From contig DASSXP010000385.1 of NCBI GenBank assembly GCA_035703755.1, forward strand, positions 1-13,488: DNA of 13,488 nt. The letters are read 5' to 3'. Position 1 is the stretch's first letter. Each line of letters opens with the position of its first letter. A program made the position numbers and the translations under genes. The notes beneath the pieces are model-generated. The model did not search any database. It was not told the origin of the DNA and saw only the letters and a program-made list of their open reading frames with translations. Shown here one piece after another: positions 7,435 through 13,488 of this stretch. Origin of the DNA: DASSBG01 sp035703755. GTDB lineage: Bacteria; Pseudomonadota; Gammaproteobacteria; Xanthomonadales; Rhodanobacteraceae.

Positions 7435-8484
7435 ATGAAAACCCCTGACTTGTTCGTCGTTACTCGCTGGTTGTCGTGCCTGCTTCTGCTCGTTGGCGGC
7501 GTCGCCGCGGCGGGACAAACCCATCCCGGCGCGGCCAAATTTGCCCACGATGTGGCGGCGCGACATGGCCTGTCCGAGCAGCATGTGCTCGACATCCTGG
7601 GCCAGGCTGAGCGCCAGCAAAGCATCCTTGACGCGATTTCGCGCCCGGCGGAATCCAAACCGTGGAAAGACTATCGGCCGATCTTCCTCACCGCGGCGCG
7701 GATCGATGGCGGCGTTGCGTTCTTCGATGGCAACCGCGCCCTGCTGAAGCGGATTGCCGACAAGTACGGTGTCGATCCGGCCTATATCGTCGCCATCATC
7801 GGCGTTGAAACCAGCTATGGCGTCAACATCGGCAAGTATCGCGTGCTGGATGCGCTAGCCACGCTGGCGTTCTACTATCCGCCACGGCAAACGTTTTTCC
7901 GCGGCGAACTGGAAAAGCTGCTGACCTTGCCCGAGCACCAGCTGCCGATGCCGATCATCGACCTCAAAGGCTCCTACGCCGGTGCCATGGGTTGGGGCCA
8001 GTTCATGCCATCCAGCATTGCGGCCTATGCGCGCGATGAAGATGGCGACGGCCACATCAACCTGTACGACTCCCTGCCGGACATCATCGGCAGCGTTGCC
8101 AACTATCTATCCGAGCACGGGTGGAAGCGCGGTGCGCCGGTGGCGATTTCCGCACAGGTGGCGGTCAACGCCAAGCCGGTGGTGACCGAGAAAAGCAAAC
8201 CCATCTACACCGTCGGGAAACTGGAGGCGCTCGGCTATGCGCCAACAGGCAGCGTCGCCGCCGCGACAGCGGCCACTTTGCTGCAGCTGGATGGCAGCCA
8301 GGGCCAGGAGAGCTGGCTGACCTTCGGCAACTTCCAGGTGATCACGCGCTATAACCGCAGCCCGTTGTACGCGATGGCGGTCACCCAACTGGCCAACGCA
8401 ATTCGTGATGGCAGCCTTGAGGTGCCGGCGAAGAGCGCCGGCAATGCCCCGGCGCCTGCGGTGTCGGCCAGCGCACCACCATGA
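7435..8484 (+). CDS. mltB: Lytic murein transglycosylase B
   Basis: MltB cleaves the MurNAc-GlcNAc bond of peptidoglycan with formation of 1,6-anhydroMurNAc, acting in the periplasm. The 349 residues begin with a signal peptide (basic TRW, hydrophobic core, likely cleavage after VAAA at about residue 26). The catalytic Glu is Glu125 in GVETSYG. GAMGWGQFMPSSIAAYA is the family-typical substrate cleft. DEDGDGHINLYD matches the EF-hand-like calcium site of E. coli Slt35, and GSVANYLSEHGW follows it. Unlike E. coli MltB, I see no proper lipobox (WLSC at residues 12-15 is too early and non-canonical), so a soluble periplasmic form is likely. The end is a Pro/Ala-rich tail. Its stop overlaps rlpA. 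Confidence 0.96.
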   Translation: MKTPDLFVVTRWLSCLLLLVGGVAAAGQTHPGAAKFAHDVAARHGLSEQHVLDILGQAERQQSILDAISRPAESKPWKDYRPIFLTAARIDGGVAFFDGNRALLKRIADKYGVDPAYIVAIIGVETSYGVNIGKYRVLDALATLAFYYPPRQTFFRGELEKLLTLPEHQLPMPIIDLKGSYAGAMGWGQFMPSSIAAYARDEDGDGHINLYDSLPDIIGSVANYLSEHGWKRGAPVAISAQVAVNAKPVVTEKSKPIYTVGKLEALGYAPTGSVAAATAATLLQLDGSQGQESWLTFGNFQVITRYNRSPLYAMAVTQLANAIRDGSLEVPAKSAGNAPAPAVSASAPP

Positions 8485-9350
8485 AATACGGGCGGCTGTG
8501 CCCACTGCTGGCGTTGTGGCTGGTGGCTTGCGCGCATCACCCGGCGCACCACGATGGCGTCACCGACGCGGCGCGGCGTGATGACACCAATGCGCCGCAG
8601 TCGCGGCGTTATGCGCAGAATCAGGATGGCAGCCCGGTGGCAGCCGACATCGAGCGTATCGACCGGCTGCCGATGCCCGAGCCCAAGTCCGAGCCCCGTT
8701 CACGTTATGGCAACAAGTCGCCCTATACCGTATTGGGGCACACTTACCGCGTGTTGCCGACTGCGCGTGGCTATCACGAGCGCGGCATCGCCTCATGGTA
8801 CGGCACCAAGTTCCACGGCCATCTGACGTCGAGCTTCGAACCCTACGACATGTACCGCTTTACCGCCGCCCACAAGACCTTGCCGCTGCCAAGCTGGGCG
8901 CGGGTCACCAACCTTGACAACGGCAAGAGCGTGATCGTCCGCATCAATGACCGCGGGCCATTCCACGACAACCGTCTGATCGACCTGTCCTACGCCGCCG
9001 CCGTGCGGCTGGATATCTGGCGCCAGGGCACGGGACTGGTGGATGTCGAGGCGATCGACCCGGCTGCGGTCGGGGAACTGCCGCCGCCACCGGTGGTCGA
9101 TGCAACACACGCCAAGGCACGGCTGTTTCTGCAAGTCGGTGCGTTTGCCGACGCCGACAACGCCGAGCGATTGGCTGCGCGCCTGCGTGCCATGCAAGTG
9201 GGCGCGGTCAAGGTGGTCCGGGTCGAGCTGGGTGGTCGGCCGCTGATGCGGGTGCGGCTGGGCCCGCTCGACAGCATCGATGCCGCCGATGCGCTCACTA
9301 ACCGAATCCAGCAGCAAGGCCTGCCGCAAGCCCAGGCCGTCGTCGAATGA
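8481..9350 (+). CDS. rlpA: Septal lytic transglycosylase and lipoprotein RlpA
   Basis: RlpA is an outer-membrane lipoprotein that binds stem-peptide-free (denuded) glycan and, in Pseudomonas, cuts it as a lytic transglycosylase. The 289 residues have a lipobox LVAC with the lipidated Cys at 17. A low-complexity spacer follows, then a double-psi beta-barrel domain (about 100-185) with ASWYGTKFHG and RINDRGPFHDNRLIDLS. A C-terminal SPOR domain (about 212-287) starts at RLFLQVGAFADADNAERLAARL. Glu120, Asp123 and His131 in the FEPYDMYRFTAAH stretch are conserved; this is the region important for activity in the P. aeruginosa protein. The SPOR domain suggests recruitment to the septum. It starts in the ATGA shared with the mltB stop, without a strong ribosome binding site, suggesting coupling. 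Confidence 0.96.
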   Translation: MKYGRLCPLLALWLVACAHHPAHHDGVTDAARRDDTNAPQSRRYAQNQDGSPVAADIERIDRLPMPEPKSEPRSRYGNKSPYTVLGHTYRVLPTARGYHERGIASWYGTKFHGHLTSSFEPYDMYRFTAAHKTLPLPSWARVTNLDNGKSVIVRINDRGPFHDNRLIDLSYAAAVRLDIWRQGTGLVDVEAIDPAAVGELPPPPVVDATHAKARLFLQVGAFADADNAERLAARLRAMQVGAVKVVRVELGGRPLMRVRLGPLDSIDAADALTNRIQQQGLPQAQAVVE

Positions 9351-9370
9351 AAACCGAGAAAGGAAACCCG

Positions 9371-10594
9371 ATGAAGTTGTTCTTCCGCGCGATGTCCGTT
9401 GCCACGCTGGCCCTGGTCGCCACGCTCGCTGTTGCGCAGAGCCCCACCCCGACACCGCAACCGGTGCCGGAGATCCCGTTGCCGACACCGGCCGCGCCCA
9501 GCATCGACGCCACCAGCTGGGTGCTGATGGATTACGCCAGCGGCAACATTCTGGCCTCGAAAGAGCCGGACAAACGCGTCGAGCCGGCCTCGATCACCAA
9601 GATCATGACCGACTACGTGGTGTCGGCGGAAATTGCCAACGGCAAGGTGCACCTGGACGACCCGGTGTTCATCAGCGAGAACGCCTGGCGCTCCGGTGGT
9701 GCCGGCACCGACGGGTCGACCAGCTTCCTCAAGGTCAACAGCAAGGTGCCGCTCAAGGATCTGCTGTACGGCATGATCATCCAGTCCGGCAACGACTCGG
9801 CCATCGCTCTGGCCGAGCATGTGGCCGGCTCCGAAGCCACTTTCGCGCAACTGATGAACGCGTACGCCAAGCGACTCGGCATGGCGGGCTCGCATTTCGC
9901 CAATGCGTCGGGCTATCCCGCTGACGATCACTACATGACCGCGCGCGATGTCGCGGTGCTGTCGCGGGCGTTGATCCACGACTTCCCGGACGACTACGCG
10001 ATCTCGGCAATCAAGCAGTTTGAATGGAATGGCATCACCCAGCACAACCGCAACACACTGTTGTGGCGCGACCCGAGCGTGGATGGCATCAAGACCGGCC
10101 ACACCAGTGCCGCCGGCTTCTGCCTTGCGGCGTCGGCCAAGCGCGGCGACCAGCGCATGATCGCCATCGTGATGGGCGCGCCCAGCGACAAGGCCCGCAG
10201 CGATGACGCCCAGGCACTGCTCAATTACGGATTCCGCTTCTTCGAGACGCACAAGGTCTATCAGGCCGGCAAGCCGCTGGCGACGCCGGCACTGTGGAAA
10301 GGCGAAACCGACACCCTGCCGGTGGGCGTGGCCGATGACGTGCTGGTAACGGTACCGCGCGGCCAATACGACAAGCTCAAGGCCAGCCTCGATCTGCCAG
10401 CGCAATTGATTGCGCCGTTCAAGAAAGGGCAGGCGGTCGGCCATCTGGTTATCAAGCTGGATGGCAAGACGCTGGTCGACAAACCACTGCTGGCACTCCA
10501 GGACGCCCCCGAAGGCGGCATTCTCTCACGCACCTGGGACAGCTTGCTGTTGTGGTGGCAAGGCGATGACGCGACAACGGCGAGCGAACCATGA
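9371..10594 (+). CDS. dacA: D-alanyl-D-alanine carboxypeptidase (PBP5/6 type)
   Basis: It removes the terminal D-Ala from peptidoglycan pentapeptides in the periplasm, limiting crosslinking. The 407 residues (E. coli PBP5 403) start with a signal peptide (cleavage likely after VAQ/AVA near residue 23) and a Pro-rich linker. The S11-family motifs are intact: SITK at 74-77 (nucleophile Ser74), SGN at 139-141 and KTG at 241-243. A PBP5-type beta domain spans about 285-375, and an amphipathic C-terminal helix, SRTWDSLLLWWQG (about 385-397), would anchor it to the inner membrane. I chose the ATG at 9371 because AAAGGA lies eight bases upstream. An in-frame ATG at 9347, overlapping the rlpA stop, would add eight residues. 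Distinguishing dacA from dacC is not possible here. Confidence 0.96.
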   Translation: MKLFFRAMSVATLALVATLAVAQSPTPTPQPVPEIPLPTPAAPSIDATSWVLMDYASGNILASKEPDKRVEPASITKIMTDYVVSAEIANGKVHLDDPVFISENAWRSGGAGTDGSTSFLKVNSKVPLKDLLYGMIIQSGNDSAIALAEHVAGSEATFAQLMNAYAKRLGMAGSHFANASGYPADDHYMTARDVAVLSRALIHDFPDDYAISAIKQFEWNGITQHNRNTLLWRDPSVDGIKTGHTSAAGFCLAASAKRGDQRMIAIVMGAPSDKARSDDAQALLNYGFRFFETHKVYQAGKPLATPALWKGETDTLPVGVADDVLVTVPRGQYDKLKASLDLPAQLIAPFKKGQAVGHLVIKLDGKTLVDKPLLALQDAPEGGILSRTWDSLLLWWQGDDATTASEP

Positions 10595-10869
10595 GCACCG
10601 ATGACGCTGAGCGCGGCTTCCAGTTTCCCGGTGATTTTGACATCACCGCGATGGGTGTCGCCGCCGAGGAGGCGGATCTCAAGGCGCGGGTGCCGCGGCT
10701 GCTGGAAACAGCCGGCTTGCGGGTGCTGCACGAATCCGTGCGCCACCGGCACTCCAAGCAAGGCGCTTACGTCGCGGTCACGGTGACCTTCCATTGTGAA
10801 GATCGCGCCGATTACGAACGCGCTCACGAGGTGCTGCGCGCCGACCAGCACGTGCGCTACACCTTGTGA
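10591..10869 (+). CDS. ybeD: YbeD/DUF493 family protein
   Basis: A small 92-residue protein of the YbeD family (E. coli YbeD 87 residues), with an ACT-like ferredoxin fold. The family pattern is visible: an early FQFPGDFDITAMG (10-22), then a helix (EADLKARVPRLLE), then HSKQGAYVAVTVTF and a final helix-strand ending in VRYTL. The molecular role is not established; a link to lipoate metabolism is only suggested by its constant place between dacA and lipB, which is kept here. It starts in the ATGA shared with the dacA stop and ends in a GTGA that could also start lipB. Confidence 0.93.
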   Translation: MSTDDAERGFQFPGDFDITAMGVAAEEADLKARVPRLLETAGLRVLHESVRHRHSKQGAYVAVTVTFHCEDRADYERAHEVLRADQHVRYTL

Positions 10870-10873
10870 GAAC

Positions 10874-10901
10874 CGGGGTTCGGGAGCCGGGAGCCGGGAT
10901 G
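10874..10901 (+). repeat. Four 7-base repeats forming the lipB start region
   Basis: Four consecutive heptamers share the CGGG head: CGGGGTT (10874-10880), CGGGAGC (10881-10887), CGGGAGC (10888-10894) and CGGGATG (10895-10901). The last unit contains the lipB ATG and the third supplies the GGGAG ribosome binding site. Short tandem repeats of this CGGGA-rich kind are, as I recall, common between genes of xanthomonads. This is not a CRISPR or IS element. Confidence 0.7.
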
Positions 10902-11588
10902 GTCGAGCGTTCGTCAATCTCTGGTGCGCCGCTGATCGTGCGCCGTCTGGGGCGCCAGCCCTACCAACCGATCTGGCAGGCAATGAGCGCCTTCACCGAC
11001 TGCCGCAGCGATGCCACCACCGATGAAGTGTGGGTGCTGGAACACGATCCGGTGTTCACCCTTGGTCAGGCGGGAAAACCCGAGCATGTGCTGGCGTCGG
11101 GTGACATCCCCGTCGTCCACTGTGATCGCGGTGGCCAGGTGACCTACCACGGGCCGGGCCAGATCGTCGCCTATCCCTTGCTGGATCTGCGTCGTCTTCG
11201 CATCGGCGTGCGCGAGTTTGTGACGCGCATCGAGCAGTCGATGATCGACACACTGGCCGAGTGGAGCATTGTTGCCGAACGCCGCGACGGCGCGCCCGGC
11301 GTGTACGTGGCGGGCGCCAAAATCGGCGCCCTTGGCGTGCGGGTTCGTCACGGCTGCACCTTTCACGGACTGGCCTTCAATGTGGCGATGGATCTGGAAC
11401 CCTTCCGTCGTATCAATCCCTGTGGCTACCAGGGCCTGGCCGTGACCCAAGTAGCCGACCATGGCGGCCCCACCCAACTGACACAAGTCCAGGACCGCTT
11501 GCTCGAAGCATTTGCCAGCAACTTTGGGTACACGGTTGAACTCGATACGGCGGATGCCGCCGTGAGGGCAGCCGACGCGCCGGTCTAA
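10899..11588 (+). CDS. lipB: Octanoyl-[acyl-carrier-protein]:protein N-octanoyltransferase LipB
   Basis: LipB moves octanoate from acyl carrier protein to a lysine of lipoate-dependent proteins such as pyruvate dehydrogenase E2, the first step of lipoate synthesis in the cytoplasm. The 229 residues (E. coli 213) carry the signature RGGQVTYHGPGQ (77-88). The catalytic Lys141 is in AGAKIGALG and the catalytic Cys175 in INPCGYQGL; HGCTFHGLAFNVAMDL lies between them. The ATG at 10899 has GGGAG five bases upstream and gives the usual length. A GTG at 10866, overlapping the ybeD stop by four bases, would add 11 residues, so either start is possible. The next step, lipA, is not adjacent. The stop overlaps the convergent transporter gene. 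Confidence 0.96.
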   Translation: MVERSSISGAPLIVRRLGRQPYQPIWQAMSAFTDCRSDATTDEVWVLEHDPVFTLGQAGKPEHVLASGDIPVVHCDRGGQVTYHGPGQIVAYPLLDLRRLRIGVREFVTRIEQSMIDTLAEWSIVAERRDGAPGVYVAGAKIGALGVRVRHGCTFHGLAFNVAMDLEPFRRINPCGYQGLAVTQVADHGGPTQLTQVQDRLLEAFASNFGYTVELDTADAAVRAADAPV

Positions 11589-12556
11589 CTGCCGCTGCAA
11601 TGCGCGCAGGGCAGCGCGCGGTCGGCGTGGCTGTCTGCCTCGGCGTGGTCGGTTTGCAGGGTGACGTGATCGATGCGGTAGCGTTGTTGCAGCATGTGAG
11701 CGACTTCGCGGCGCTTGTCGTGGCAGTCCTGGGCCTTGCTCACGAACAAATGCGCCGATAGCGCCGGCATGCCGGAGGTCACTTCCCACACGTGCAAGTC
11801 GGCGAGGCGGGTGACGCCACTGACGGCGAGGATTGATTCGCGGACCTCGGTCGGGTCGATGTCGCGGGGCGCGGCTTCCATGAATACGCGGCCAGCTTCG
11901 CGCACCAGCGCCAAGCCGGCGCGCAGCATTAGTGCGGCGACGACCAGCGAGGCGATGGCATCGGCCCGGTTCCAGCCGGTCAGCCACACCACGGCGCCGG
12001 CGATGGCGGTGGCGATGAAGGCGTAGAGATCGGTGAGAATGTGCTGAAAACTGCCTTCGATGTTGAGGCTGCGGCGATCCGCCTTGGCCATGACCCACAC
12101 CAGCAGCAGGTTCACCAGCGCGCCCACGATGGCGGTGCCAAGCACCCACAAGCCCTGCACCGCGGGTGGATCGAGCAAGCGCTGGATCGCCTCGATGGTG
12201 AACCACAGCGCCAACAGCAACAAGGTAATGCCATTGGCCTGGGCGGAAAGTATCTCCACCCGGCGGTAGCCAAAGGTGTAGCGGCCTTGCGCCGGTCGCC
12301 GCGCCATCCGCATGGCGAACAAGGCCAGACCGATGGCGGCGGCGTCGCTCAACATGTGGCCGGCGTCCGAAATCAAGGCCAGCGACTGCGCCAGCACGCC
12401 GACCACCACTTCTGCCGCCATGAAGGCCAGCAGCAGCACCAGTGCCAGTGTCAAATAACGCCGGTCGGCGTTGGCGCTGGGGGCATGATGGTGCGCGTGG
12501 TGGTGGCCATGCGCATGCGGGTGGCCGGACTCGGTTTGGTCGTGGTGGTCGTGCAT
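11585..12556 (-). CDS. Cation diffusion facilitator (CzcD/ZitB type metal efflux)
   Basis: A proton-coupled inner-membrane exporter of Zn(II) or a related divalent metal. The 323 residues begin with a His-rich cytoplasmic tail (12 His in residues 1-25, with HHH twice), then six membrane helices (about 34-215). The transport site is formed by His67 and Asp71 (GHMLSD, helix 2) with His172 and Asp176 (HILTD, helix 5). This HD-HD pattern is typical of zinc-preferring members. YTFGYRRVEILSA is at 93-105. The C-terminal domain has DLHVWEVTSGMPALSAH (253-269) and HVTLQTDH. The last residues contain CAHC (317-320), an extra possible metal ligand. Exact metal is inferred. The start at 12556 has no clear ribosome binding site. 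It is divergent from the next gene. Confidence 0.95.
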   Translation of the reverse strand: MHDHHDQTESGHPHAHGHHHAHHHAPSANADRRYLTLALVLLLAFMAAEVVVGVLAQSLALISDAGHMLSDAAAIGLALFAMRMARRPAQGRYTFGYRRVEILSAQANGITLLLLALWFTIEAIQRLLDPPAVQGLWVLGTAIVGALVNLLLVWVMAKADRRSLNIEGSFQHILTDLYAFIATAIAGAVVWLTGWNRADAIASLVVAALMLRAGLALVREAGRVFMEAAPRDIDPTEVRESILAVSGVTRLADLHVWEVTSGMPALSAHLFVSKAQDCHDKRREVAHMLQQRYRIDHVTLQTDHAEADSHADRALPCAHCSGS

Positions 12557-12568
12557 GGGCGTAGCGTG

Positions 12569-12587
12569 GCGGAAATCCGCTGCGGAT
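12569..12587. repeat. Alternating GCGGA/TCCGC inverted repeats in the transporter leader
   Basis: GCGGA (12569-12573), TCCGC (12576-12580) and GCGGA (12582-12586) alternate, so the middle unit can pair with either neighbour. The right-hand pair forms the 13-base dyad ATCCGCTGCGGAT (12575-12587). It sits 13-31 bases before the transporter ATG on its transcript. It may be a small operator or RNA fold; spacing is too tight for stable hairpins. Confidence 0.25.
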
Positions 12588-12624
12588 GAAATTACATGGG
12601 CGCAGAGCGGAAGCGAGCCACTGC

Positions 12625-12652
12625 ATTAGACCCGCCAACGTCACGCCAGCAA
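12625..12652 (-). promoter_or_regulatory. Candidate promoter for the metal efflux gene
   Basis: Reading the minus strand, TTGCTG (12652-12647) and TCTAAT (12630-12625) are separated by 16 bases. The -10 matches consensus at five of six positions. The transcript would start near 12618 and have a leader of about 60 bases. The -35 element directly abuts the extended -10 of the divergent gene. Confidence 0.4.
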
Positions 12653-12661
12653 TGTTACACT
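12653..12661 (+). promoter_or_regulatory. Candidate extended -10 promoter of the membrane protein gene
   Basis: TGTTACACT is an extended -10 (TG, one base, TACACT) without a convincing -35. It lies 26 bases upstream of the ATG at 12688. The sequence TACACTGTA overlapping it is a small dyad (TACA and TGTA around one base) that a repressor could use; no regulator gene is present in the window. Confidence 0.4.
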
Positions 12662-12687
12662 GTACCAGTCATCATTCGAGTGCCCCG

Positions 12688-13329
12688 ATGAATCCGGCTG
12701 TCCTGTTTGCCTCGGCTTTGACCGGCTTTGGCGTGGCCTTCCTGCACGCGGCGATTCCGGTGCACTGGTTGCCCTTTGTGCTGGCGGGGCGCGTGCAGGG
12801 TTGGGCGCTGGCGCAGACGCTGGGCGTGACGATGCTGGCCGGTGTGTTGCATGTGCTGGCGACGGCGGTGCTGGGGGCACTGGCCGCCGCGCTCGGTGTG
12901 GGGTTGGGCCAGCATCTTGAGGGCCGTCTGGCGGTGCTGGTGGCCGGGGTGCTGGTGCTGTTTGCGTTGCACGCGTACTGGCGCCAATGGGGGCCGCGGC
13001 GGGCGCATGGCCACGGCCACGCAATCGTGGCTCCGCGCTCGCGCCGCAGTGATCGTGCGGTCACGGCGGGCCTGGTTGGCATGCTGTTGCTGTCGCCCTG
13101 TGAAGCCTTCATCCCGATCTACGTGACCGGGGTGCCCTACGGCTGGGGCGGCTTCGTGCTGTTGACTGCGGTGCTGGCGGTGGCCACGCTGGGCGCCATG
13201 GCCTTGTTTGTGTTGCTGGCATGGCGCGGGCTGGCCACGCCCGGCATGCACTGGCTGGAGCAGCACGAACCGGCCGTGTTCGGCACCGTATTGCTGTTGT
13301 TGGCCGCGCTGGTCTGGTTTGTGTTGTAA
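12688..13329 (+). CDS. Six-helix membrane protein, possibly NicO/UreH-like transporter
   Basis: A 213-residue integral membrane protein with about six predicted helices (roughly 6-30, 40-62, 80-97, 124-146, 152-179, 195-213). Helix 1 holds FLHAAIPVHWLPF with His20 and His26, and helix 2 has GVLHVLAT with His55. The cytoplasmic or periplasmic loop between helices 3 and 4 is His-rich (AHGHGHA, 106-112), and helix 4 has LLLSPCEAFIP (133-143). The layout recalls the NicO/RcnA and UreH branch of the LysE superfamily, which export Ni, Co or other ions, but the match is by pattern only. A SafE/TauE-like role is possible. I chose the ATG at 12688 because the frame upstream (to 12586) does not look coding. 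It has no strong ribosome binding site. Confidence 0.75.
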   Translation: MNPAVLFASALTGFGVAFLHAAIPVHWLPFVLAGRVQGWALAQTLGVTMLAGVLHVLATAVLGALAAALGVGLGQHLEGRLAVLVAGVLVLFALHAYWRQWGPRRAHGHGHAIVAPRSRRSDRAVTAGLVGMLLLSPCEAFIPIYVTGVPYGWGGFVLLTAVLAVATLGAMALFVLLAWRGLATPGMHWLEQHEPAVFGTVLLLLAALVWFVL

Positions 13330-13352
13330 GCCGGGGTGGTGGAACTCCCGGC
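13330..13352 (+). terminator. Weak hairpin after the membrane protein gene
   Basis: GCCGGG (13330-13335) and CCCGGC (13347-13352) form a six-base-pair stem with an 11-base loop immediately after the stop codon. No T-tract follows, so intrinsic termination is doubtful. Confidence 0.3.
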
Positions 13353-13403
13353 CCGGCGCCCGGTCTGACCCTGCAACGGGCTTGCGGCGCGCCGCATGCG
13401 GGG

Positions 13404-13412
13404 TGCCATAAT
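13404..13412 (+). promoter_or_regulatory. Candidate extended -10 promoter for the last gene
   Basis: TGCCATAAT is an extended -10 element (TG, one base, CATAAT with five of six consensus bases). A TTGCGG at 13382-13387 could serve as a -35 with an over-long 19-base spacer. Transcription would begin near 13419, leaving a leader of about 35 bases to the ATG at 13454. Confidence 0.5.
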
Positions 13413-13453
13413 GCCCACATGGCGCTGCAGCCAGCACTTTTCGAGGTTTTTGC

Positions 13454-13488
13454 ATGAGTCGTTTCCTGATCGCGCTCGCTTTCGCGGC
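13454..13488 (+). CDS. Start of a probable exported protein, truncated by window edge
   Basis: An ATG preceded by GAGG eight bases upstream opens a frame that reads MSRFLIALAFA before the window ends. The short basic start followed by a hydrophobic run looks like the beginning of a signal peptide or membrane helix. A promoter-like element lies about 40 bases upstream. The product cannot be identified from 11 residues. Confidence 0.6.
   Translation, partial: MSRFLIALAFA

Noticed and set aside
8990..10444. 484-codon minus-strand open frame opposite rlpA/dacA
   Set aside because: Shadow of two intact genes, no recognisable fold.
10874..10901. CRISPR-like or IS-end repeat
   Set aside because: Units are only seven bases with no spacers and no flanking duplication; a simple tandem repeat explains it.
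10914..12644. 576-codon minus-strand open frame over lipB and the transporter gene
   Set aside because: It runs in a different frame from the transporter, which has clear motifs, and opposite lipB; composition is Arg/Pro rich and not protein-like.
12586..12687. Upstream extension of the membrane protein frame
   Set aside because: The 34 extra residues are His/Ser/Cys rich and not membrane-like, and the start would lie in the divergent promoter region.

Overview
The window looks like a core chromosomal segment of a high-GC gammaproteobacterium, most likely of the Xanthomonadales (Lysobacterales). This is inferred from the gene order mreB-mreC-mreD-mrdA-rodA-mltB-rlpA-dacA-ybeD-lipB, in which the rod-shape genes run straight into the mrdAB-rlpA-dacA-ybeD-lipB cluster known from E. 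coli, and from the GC-rich codon use. The genus cannot be named from the sequence alone.

Layout. Positions 1-90 are the 3' three quarters of a 5S rRNA, so an rRNA operon ends here, followed by a strong intrinsic terminator at 100-133. Positions 134-663 hold no firmly identifiable gene, only a possible 79-residue minus-strand ORF (291-530) that may be a frameshifted remnant. A minus-strand PfkB-family kinase resembling bacterial adenosine kinase (664-1602) is divergent from the large plus-strand operon.

The operon spans about 1843-11588 with ten genes: mreB, mreC, mreD, mrdA (PBP2), rodA, mltB, rlpA, dacA, ybeD and lipB. Gaps are 50 bases or less, and five junctions are 4-base start/stop overlaps. 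Together the genes encode the elongation machinery: the MreB filament, the MreC/MreD scaffold, and the RodA glycosyltransferase with its PBP2 transpeptidase partner. They also encode enzymes that trim the wall (MltB and RlpA lytic transglycosylases, DacA D,D-carboxypeptidase) and then the lipoate gene pair ybeD-lipB. lipA, usually next, is absent.

lipB runs tail to tail into a minus-strand cation diffusion facilitator with a His-rich N-terminus (11585-12556). This is divergent from a six-helix membrane protein with a His-rich loop (12688-13329), which may be another metal or small-ion transporter. The window closes with a promoter-like site and the first 11 codons of a probable exported protein at 13454.

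I found no CRISPR array, insertion sequence, prophage or defence system. Most of the window is ordinary, conserved housekeeping DNA. The points worth checking are local: a hairpin that displays the mreC ribosome binding site, a heptad repeat that forms the lipB start region, the possible frameshifted gene next to the 5S RNA, and the divergent metal-transport pair.
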